DNA from: Akkermansia sp.
GTDB taxonomy: Bacteria > Verrucomicrobiota > Verrucomicrobiia > Verrucomicrobiales > Akkermansiaceae
DNA length: 49,479 nt
NCBI GenBank assembly: GCA_017409465.1
Contig: JAFQSQ010000018.1
Coordinates: forward strand, 1-49,479
Direction: 5' to 3'
Shown here: piece after piece, positions 44,544 through 49,479 of the stretch
How positions within the stretch are numbered: the first letter of the stretch is position 1
How the letters are laid out: the number at the start of each line of letters is the position of its first letter
The notes under the pieces: model-generated
Seen by the model: only the letters and a program-made list of their open reading frames with translations
Told to the model about the DNA's origin: nothing
Databases searched by the model: none
Program-made: the position numbers and the translations under genes

Positions 44544-44571
44544 TTGCATTATTTTAGAATTATTCTAAAAT
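44544..44571 (+). promoter_or_regulatory. Promoter of the ArsC/Spx-like gene
   Basis: TTGCAT (44544-44549), a 16-bp spacer and TAAAAT (44566-44571). The -10 box ends 6 bp before the ATG. An alternative pair is TTCAAA (44532-44537) with TAGAAT (44555-44560). Confidence 0.6.
44551..44571. promoter_or_regulatory. PerR/Fur-like palindromic operator over the promoter
   Basis: A perfect 21-bp palindrome (10-bp arms ATTTTAGAAT and ATTCTAAAAT around a central T) covers the spacer and -10 box. Its 15-bp core TTAGAATTATTCTAA matches the known PerR box TTATAATNATTATAA at all but two symmetrical positions. A Fur-family or other dimeric repressor binding here would block transcription directly. Confidence 0.65.
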
Positions 44572-44577
44572 ACGCGC

Positions 44578-44940
44578 ATGAGCAACTTATTCATCGAATA
44601 TCCGAAGTGCACCACCTGCCGCAAGGCTCGTAAATGGCTGGAAGAGCAGGGAGCCGATTTCACCGCTCGTCATATAGTCGAGCAGGCCCCCACGGCAGAT
44701 GAGATTCGAGGCTGGGCAGCGGCGAGCGGACTGCCGCTGAAGAAATTCTTCAACACCTGCGGGATGAAGTACCGCGAGATGGGGCTTTCCACGCGATTAG
44801 CTGAGATGAGCGATGAGGAGCAGGTTGCACTGTTGGCCTCGGACGGTATGCTGGTGAAGCGACCTCTGCTGGTGACAGACGAGGGCTGTGTCATCCCCGG
44901 TTTCAAGGCCGATACCTGGCAGAAAGCCCTCGGCAGATAA
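44578..44940 (+). CDS. ArsC/Spx-family thioredoxin-fold protein
   Basis: The 120-residue protein has the ArsC/Spx fold: FIEYPKCTTCRKARKWLEEQG with a CTTC redox pair (CxxC, as in Spx-type members), NTCGMKYREMGL, and the conserved KRPLLVTDEG cis-Pro/Arg segment. Members are arsenate reductases (glutaredoxin type), YffB-like proteins or Spx transcription regulators. The CxxC and RPL features fit the general family, but choosing among these is not possible. The PerR-like operator suggests a redox-responsive gene rather than an arsenic operon; no arsR, arsB or acr3 is adjacent. Confidence 0.83.
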   Translation: MSNLFIEYPKCTTCRKARKWLEEQGADFTARHIVEQAPTADEIRGWAAASGLPLKKFFNTCGMKYREMGLSTRLAEMSDEEQVALLASDGMLVKRPLLVTDEGCVIPGFKADTWQKALGR

Positions 44941-44961
44941 TCCCTTTTTCTTGCATGCGTG

Positions 44962-45001
44962 TCCCGCTCGGGTGAAGGAGAGAGCACCCGGGCGGGATTT
45001 T
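44962..45001 (+). terminator. Terminator of the ArsC/Spx-like gene
   Basis: A 13-bp stem TCCCGCTCGGGTG/CACCCGGGCGGGA (44962-44974 with 44985-44997, one G-U pair) is followed by four T. Confidence 0.8.
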
Positions 45002-45088
45002 CATTCGACCGGTCGACAGAATTTCCATTTTTTGGTTGCCTGACTCAGACTTTACGTCCGAGCAAGCGATTGCTGCCATGCTTTGGAC

Positions 45089-45117
45089 TTGCCAATATAT
45101 CGGTTATCAGGGATACT
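45089..45117 (+). promoter_or_regulatory. Possible promoter of the LolC/E-like operon
   Basis: TTGCCA (45089-45094), a 17-bp spacer and GATACT (45112-45117), with a leader of about 10 nt. Confidence 0.5.
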
Positions 45118-45133
45118 AAGAACCGCTACGCGC

Positions 45134-46783
45134 ATGAAAATACTTCGTCGAAATCTGAGCCTGATGCTTGCGGTGCGGTACCTGAACCCGCTGCGAACCA
45201 TGTTTTCCGTAATCACGCTGATATGCCTGGCGGGGGTATCGCTGGGGGTGATGGTGCTGATAGTGGTGTTGTCGGTCATGAGCGGCCTGCAGAAGGAGAT
45301 GGAACACCGGGTGCTGGCTCTTGCCCCGCACTATGTTCTGTATGTAGCAGATGACATGCAGCGCCTGCGTTTGTCCGATGAGCATCTTGACTGGGTAGGG
45401 CTGATGGAGAAAATACGGCAGTTGCCCGGGGTAAACAGTGTATACCCTCAGTTGGAGAATGAGGCCTTTGCCCAGGGTGCCCGGGGACAGATGACGGTGC
45501 GTTTCAATGCTATCGAACCGCATAATGAGGGGCAGACGGCTCCCCTCAGGGAGATGCTGCGGTCGGGAACCTTTGATTTCGGTGAGGGGCTGGACCAGGA
45601 GTGTGTCATCTCTGCCGTGACGGCACAGTCGCTGGGGCTTTTTGTGGGTGATACGCTGCATCTGACTCCGGTCGGCAGTCTGGAAGAGGTGGCCAAAATC
45701 TACACGATGATTCAGAACCCTCTGCAGACGCATGAGAACAAAGCTTTCGTTGAGGCGGTGTCGACGGTATTCGATGGGGCTGCGGAGGAGCCGCGGGGTG
45801 TCGTGGTAGCCGGTGACAAACTCCAGGGTATCATGGAGCATCTCTGCGCTTTTGATGAGGCTAAACTGCGCGAGAGCGAAAAGGAGTTCTGTAATATTTT
45901 CTTCGATGCCATTCAGCTGCATGCCGGTGGTGTGCCCTTTACCCGCGAGGAGCAGGAGCACTGGCGCAAGGCGGTGCAGGAGATGATGGCGCTGGACCGC
46001 GATAAGGAAGACGGTAAGGCGGTTAAGAGTATCAATGAGATGGTGATGCCCATGGATCTGCGCATCATCGGCATATATCAGCCGCCGGAGAACATGCCCG
46101 GCCCCAATGTTTACCTGCCTCTGCAGATTGCACAAGACGCGATGGGGTATTCCACTGATGGCTACAGCCAGGCACAGGGTATCTGTGTGCGGGTGGAGAA
46201 TCCGAATATGCCCGGCAATGTCGAGGCGGAGATAGCAACCTTGCTGCCGGAGGTTCGGGTGGAGGGCGAGGTGCCCTATACGATGCGTTGGATGATAGCC
46301 CCCTGGACGCGTACCTTTGAGCAGTGGCACAAGCTGATTGCCAATGAGCGTGTGATGATGAGCTTTGTGCTCTCCATCATCTCCCTGATAGCCAGCTTCT
46401 GTATCATGGCAGTCATGTTCACTATGTCGATGCAGCGTCGCCGCGAGATTGCTGTGCTTCAGGCTCTTGGTGCTACGCCTCGCAAGATTATGGGAATCTT
46501 CGCCTGGCAGGGCGTCATTATCGGATTTGTCGGTGCGGTAGGCGGCGTGCTGCTGGCACTGCTGGTACTCTACTACCGCCTCGAAATCCAGGCGGCTCTG
46601 GCCTCCATCGGCATGGATCCGTTCCCAATGGATGCCCATGGGCTCACTCTGCCGGCCGAATATGATCCCGCCACATTTGCCGCGCAGGCCATCAAGGCGT
46701 TTATCATGGTGACGATTGCCGCCATTGTGCCGGCCTTCGTCGTATCGCGGCAGGATCCTGCCAGGGCTCTGCGTTCCAACTGA
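45134..46783 (+). CDS. FtsX-family permease, LolC/LolE-like
   Basis: I start at 45134 (MKILRRNLSLMLAVRYLNP), giving 549 residues. The N-terminal ARYL-like stretch, first helix (about 20-45), large periplasmic domain and three C-terminal helices (near residues 415-440, 455-485 and 515-540) fit the membrane subunit of a type VII ABC system. LolC/E release lipoproteins from the inner membrane together with LolD. The LAVRYLNPLR start and the QRRREIAVLQALGAT coupling segment support LolC/E. Typical LolC is about 400 residues; the extra length lies in the periplasmic domain, where a Glu/Lys-rich stretch (EEQEHWRKAVQEMMALDR) looks inserted. No LolD ATPase is in the window. Confidence 0.82.
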   Translation: MKILRRNLSLMLAVRYLNPLRTMFSVITLICLAGVSLGVMVLIVVLSVMSGLQKEMEHRVLALAPHYVLYVADDMQRLRLSDEHLDWVGLMEKIRQLPGVNSVYPQLENEAFAQGARGQMTVRFNAIEPHNEGQTAPLREMLRSGTFDFGEGLDQECVISAVTAQSLGLFVGDTLHLTPVGSLEEVAKIYTMIQNPLQTHENKAFVEAVSTVFDGAAEEPRGVVVAGDKLQGIMEHLCAFDEAKLRESEKEFCNIFFDAIQLHAGGVPFTREEQEHWRKAVQEMMALDRDKEDGKAVKSINEMVMPMDLRIIGIYQPPENMPGPNVYLPLQIAQDAMGYSTDGYSQAQGICVRVENPNMPGNVEAEIATLLPEVRVEGEVPYTMRWMIAPWTRTFEQWHKLIANERVMMSFVLSIISLIASFCIMAVMFTMSMQRRREIAVLQALGATPRKIMGIFAWQGVIIGFVGAVGGVLLALLVLYYRLEIQAALASIGMDPFPMDAHGLTLPAEYDPATFAAQAIKAFIMVTIAAIVPAFVVSRQDPARALRSN

Positions 46784-46794
46784 TTTGTATACTG

Positions 46795-47769
46795 ATGGAT
46801 ATATACTGGATAAAAGACAGGAAGAAGTGTGGCCCTGCCACGGTGCCTGATGTGGTGTCGATGGTGCAGAGCGGTGACCTGAGCCCGGAGACTCCCGGTT
46901 GGCACAGCGGATGCGAGGGCTGGATTCCGCTTCGAGAACTGCCGGCGCTGGCTGATTTCCTGAATCCCCGGGATGATGCAGACAAGCAGCCTGAGGGCGA
47001 GCCGGAAGAGTCGAATCCTCCGTCAGATACTGCCGAGGAGTTACCCTCGGTTCCTTCGGCTGACGAAGCCTCGCAGCCCGAGGATGCCGGCAATACTCTG
47101 CATGTGAAGCTGTATGCTCCCGGTGCAGGGGTGCGTCTGCTGGCTCGTCTGGTAGACATGACCCTCTACACCACGCTGGTGTATACACTGGTGTATATCT
47201 TCCAAATCGCCTACACACCCTATCTGCTGCCCGGCTCACCCATGTTCTGGCTGGGTATGATTGTGCTGGAAGCATTCTGTCTGAGAATCTTCGGAACGAC
47301 TCCCGGCAAGAAACTGCTGCATATCTATGTCGTTGAGCTGTCGGCCGACGGTCTTTCCGGGGTGAGCCCGATGCGCGCTTTCGCCCGCTCCTTCATGGTG
47401 TTTGTCGGGGGACTCGGCATGATGATATCGTTCCTGCCCCTGATTATGGGCGGCATCTCGTTGTACATGCTCAGGAAACGCGGCATCACCTCATGGGATG
47501 CTCGTACGGAGACTCACCCCGTGCAGGTGATGCGTCCTCACGGATCCCGTTTCCTGCTGGCTGTAGTGATTCTGTTCTCCTGCCTGCAAATGATTTCGCT
47601 GTTGTTCCAGCCCTGGTTCGGCCCGATTATCCAGGATATGGAGCGTTATGCTCCGGAACAGGCGGCGATGCTCCGTTCGTTCCTCCCGCAAGAGGCGGTA
47701 CCATCCCCGGCTCCGGTTCAGGCAGAGCCCTCTGCCACTGAGGGCGGATTGCGTTTCCTGGAACTGTAA
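46795..47769 (+). CDS. RDD-family membrane protein with N-terminal GYF_2-like domain
   Basis: The 324-residue protein begins with a GYF_2-like module (YWIKDRKKCGPATVPDVVSM, then GWHSGCEGWIPLRELP), which is common at the N-termini of verrucomicrobial and planctomycete membrane proteins. An acidic Pro/Glu linker (about 60-100) leads to an RDD domain with its Arg-Asp pair (VRLLARLVDMTLYT) and about three helices, including FGTTPGKKLLHIYVV. A last helix lies near residues 250-270. The function of RDD proteins is mostly unknown; some act in ion transport. It starts 11 bp after the LolC/E-like gene, so the two share an operon. Confidence 0.85.
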   Translation: MDIYWIKDRKKCGPATVPDVVSMVQSGDLSPETPGWHSGCEGWIPLRELPALADFLNPRDDADKQPEGEPEESNPPSDTAEELPSVPSADEASQPEDAGNTLHVKLYAPGAGVRLLARLVDMTLYTTLVYTLVYIFQIAYTPYLLPGSPMFWLGMIVLEAFCLRIFGTTPGKKLLHIYVVELSADGLSGVSPMRAFARSFMVFVGGLGMMISFLPLIMGGISLYMLRKRGITSWDARTETHPVQVMRPHGSRFLLAVVILFSCLQMISLLFQPWFGPIIQDMERYAPEQAAMLRSFLPQEAVPSPAPVQAEPSATEGGLRFLEL

Positions 47770-47824
47770 TGGCGAGTCGCAGGTAAAGCGCGTCAATCAC
47801 ATCGTCATTCCAGAATTTTCGTTG

Positions 47825-47853
47825 TTGCTACCCGGTCGGATAGAGAGTATAAT
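47825..47853 (+). promoter_or_regulatory. Promoter of the uracil-DNA glycosylase gene (leaderless geometry)
   Basis: TTGCTA (47825-47830), a 17-bp spacer and a perfect TATAAT (47848-47853). The -10 box ends 6 bp before the GTG start at 47860. Confidence 0.65.
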
Positions 47854-47859
47854 GCAACC

Positions 47860-48654
47860 GTGACCACTCTTCGTCAGCTTACGGTAGAGACTCTTGCCCA
47901 CCTGATGGCCGGTGGGCAGGAAAAACTGCCGCTGGACGATGAGGCGCGGGGTATCCTGCGGCAGTGGATGCTGCACGCAAGACAAGGTGCTGCCCAGTCC
48001 CCTCCTCCTGCGGTCGCAGCTGATGAGCTGTCCGTAGAGCAAAAGCTGGAGCTGCTGTGCAGCAGGGCTGAGAACTGGAAAGCGGCTCGCCGCCTGGGAA
48101 CCCTGCGCGAGACGATGGTATTTGCCGTTGGCAACCCGCATGCGCGGCTGATGCTGGTGGGTGAGGCTCCCGGTCATGATGAAGAAATCCAGCGTGAGCC
48201 TTTTGTCGGTCGTGCCGGGCAGTTGCTCAACCGCATTCTCGCCGCCATGGGGCTCTCACGCAGCGAGGTTTATATCTCCAATGTCTGTAAATTCCGCCCG
48301 GATATGGGCCCGAACCAGGGTACAGCCAATCGTCCTCCTTCTGCCGAGGAAATAGCTGCCTGTCGACCGTTGATTATGGCAGAGATTCGGGCGATTCGCC
48401 CGGCCTGTATCGTCTGTCTGGGTGGCAGCTCGGCCAAGGCTCTGCTGGCGTGCGAGGCGTCCGTCAGCTCTTTGCGTGGGCGCTGGCTGGAGTGCCAGGG
48501 GGTTCCGCTGCGAGTGACCTATCATCCCAGCTATCTACTGCGTAACGAGGCGCTCAGCGCACGCCGAAGCTTGTGGGAAGACATGCTGGCAGCGATGGAG
48601 CAGATCGGCCTCCCGATCTCAGAGAAACAACGCCGCTATTTTCTGCCCTCATGA
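47860..48654 (+). CDS. Uracil-DNA glycosylase, family-4-like
   Basis: The 264-residue protein (GTG start) has the family 4/5 motif 1 GEAPGHDEE (101-109), FVGRAGQLLNRIL, and the active-site motif VTYHPSYLLRN (His222). These enzymes remove uracil from DNA to start base-excision repair. Family 4 enzymes normally bind a 4Fe-4S cluster through four cysteines. Here the N-terminal CxxC is reduced to one Cys (Cys67, CSRA), the KCRP cysteine is replaced (KFRP; Phe145), and only Cys168 (AACRP) is in its usual place. The cluster is therefore probably lost. An extra N-terminal helical region (1-60) precedes the fold. The stop overlaps the next gene (ATGA). Confidence 0.87.
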   Translation: MTTLRQLTVETLAHLMAGGQEKLPLDDEARGILRQWMLHARQGAAQSPPPAVAADELSVEQKLELLCSRAENWKAARRLGTLRETMVFAVGNPHARLMLVGEAPGHDEEIQREPFVGRAGQLLNRILAAMGLSRSEVYISNVCKFRPDMGPNQGTANRPPSAEEIAACRPLIMAEIRAIRPACIVCLGGSSAKALLACEASVSSLRGRWLECQGVPLRVTYHPSYLLRNEALSARRSLWEDMLAAMEQIGLPISEKQRRYFLPS

Positions 48655-49325
48655 TTCGCGTTGTCTCTTTGGTGTGTGTATGTGCTGCATGGCTGCTCAG
48701 CGGGTGTTATTATAACGCTGAGCTGGTTGGCCTGGCTCAGGAGGGGTACCCCGCCGCACAGTATGAACTGGGGCGCCGCATGCTGTTGGGTATCAAGGGG
48801 CAGAAGAAGGTGCCCGAGCTTGCGATTCCGTGGCTGCAGTTGTCGGCTGAGGGTGGTGACCATCGGGCGATGGCCGCCGTAGCGGCCTGCTACGAGAGCG
48901 GCGTCGGTGTGCAGCAATCCCTCGAGCTGTCCAGACAGTGGTATATCAAGGCTGCTCAGCACGGCAATCCTCACGCATGCCTTTCCCTCGTTCGGCTTGA
49001 GTCAAAAGCCGGTAACATGGCCGAGGCTGTTCGCTGGCTGCGGCCTCTCGCCGAGTCCGGTTCCGAAGACGCCCAGCTCATGTGCGGCAAGATGTGCCTG
49101 GCCGGCCTTGTTGATGCGAATCACGATGAGCTGGCGGTTCGCTATCTGCGTTTCGCAGCCATGCAGGGAAATGCCGAAGCCTGTTTTCTCATGGGCTGCT
49201 GCTACGCTAATGGGCTGGGCGTACCCCGCAATGAGGCTCTCATGCTGGGGTGGCTTGTCAATGCCGCAGCCGGGGGCTACGAAGAGGCTGTTGATATGCT
49301 TAATGTTCCGGCAATGAAAGATTGA
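48651..49325 (+). CDS. Sel1-repeat lipoprotein
   Basis: I start at 48651 (MIRVVSL), overlapping the glycosylase stop by 4 nt, giving 224 residues. The signal peptide ends in a lipobox (LLSGC, Cys19), so the protein is probably anchored to a membrane. The rest is about five Sel1-like helical repeats, e.g. GYPAAQYELGRRMLLG, HRAMAAVAACYESGVGV and AEACFLMGCCYANGLGV. Sel1 repeats mediate protein contacts. The last residues NVPAMKD and the stop codon are encoded by the end of repeat copy D, so the native C-terminus was probably replaced when the repeat inserted. Confidence 0.88.
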   Translation: MIRVVSLVCVCAAWLLSGCYYNAELVGLAQEGYPAAQYELGRRMLLGIKGQKKVPELAIPWLQLSAEGGDHRAMAAVAACYESGVGVQQSLELSRQWYIKAAQHGNPHACLSLVRLESKAGNMAEAVRWLRPLAESGSEDAQLMCGKMCLAGLVDANHDELAVRYLRFAAMQGNAEACFLMGCCYANGLGVPRNEALMLGWLVNAAAGGYEEAVDMLNVPAMKD

Positions 49326-49479
49326 TCGGTCGATAGATGGGAAGTACGATTGACGAATGACGAAGTACGAATGAAAAGTTCGCTGCGCTGCGCGCAGATG
49401 GTTTCAACTAACGCTAAGCGTCCTTCATCGTTCATCATGCGAGCAGAGCGAGCGGAATTCTGTACCTTGTCCATCGTCC
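49300..49479 (-). mobile_element. Dispersed MITE-like repeat, copy D (inverted, runs off the window)
   Basis: Read on the minus strand, the segment matches copy B, including the outer arm (starting TTAATGTTCCGGCAATG at 49300 on the plus strand) and the inner unit with its GGGAAGTACGA end. About 11 bp at the junction of outer and inner arms is missing compared with B. The left half is cut by the window edge. Confidence 0.8.

Noticed and set aside
45116..47275. 719-residue minus-strand frame over the LolC/E-like and RDD genes
   Set aside because: It is His/Gln/Arg-rich shadow sequence. The plus-strand frames have helices and family motifs in the right order.

Overview
The window looks like chromosomal DNA of a Gram-negative member of the Verrucomicrobiota, most likely Akkermansia or a close relative. 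The main evidence is a secreted protein ending in a VPEP...LAGLAARRRR sorting tail, the PEP-CTERM type abundant in that group. Support comes from a MurC-MurB fusion, lipid A and LPS-export genes (lpxK, LptF/LptG type), and GC-rich genes with few Shine-Dalgarno sites. This is inference from motifs; no database search was possible.

Layout. 1-2100: a scrap-yard with the end of an unknown gene, repeat fragments, two decayed gene ends, a PEP-CTERM protein whose 3' end is tandemly duplicated, and a 69-residue membrane protein. 2100-7200 (minus): a 3D-domain cell-wall protein and a murCB-ddl-ftsQ peptidoglycan/division operon. 7300-10900: an MFS transporter, ribosomal protein L25 and a beta-CASP RNase-like protein. 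11000-16200: a MITE-like repeat, a flavodoxin-ferredoxin protein, and a menD-menB-menC operon (menaquinone) ending in an unknown anchored protein. 16500-23600: a TPR protein, two overlapping rRNA pseudouridine synthases, an M42 aminopeptidase, RimO and small envelope proteins. 23700-31400: a nucleotidyltransferase plus sugar-kinase pair, tRNA-Arg(TCT), thiC, a phosphoesterase, an LptF/G permease, a HAD hydrolase and a nitroreductase. 31400-38600: lpxK, asnS, a small secreted protein, a phosphohexomutase, a DUF4236-like protein and a saccharopine-dehydrogenase-family enzyme. 38600-49479: a 1922-residue alpha-2-macroglobulin, an ArsC/Spx-like protein under a PerR-like palindrome, a LolC/E-like permease, an RDD protein, a uracil-DNA glycosylase, a Sel1 lipoprotein and another repeat copy.

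Most genes are core housekeeping genes for the envelope, translation and cofactors. I saw no CRISPR array, defence island, prophage or biosynthetic gene cluster. The most unusual signals are of three kinds. First, about ten good -35/-10 promoters have the -10 box only 6-9 nt before the start codon, implying widespread leaderless mRNAs. Second, a 181-264 bp repeat family with nested inverted arms occurs four times, and one copy supplies the C-terminus and stop codon of a gene. Third, several proteins have lost or changed expected residues, such as a family-4-like uracil-DNA glycosylase lacking Fe-S cysteines.
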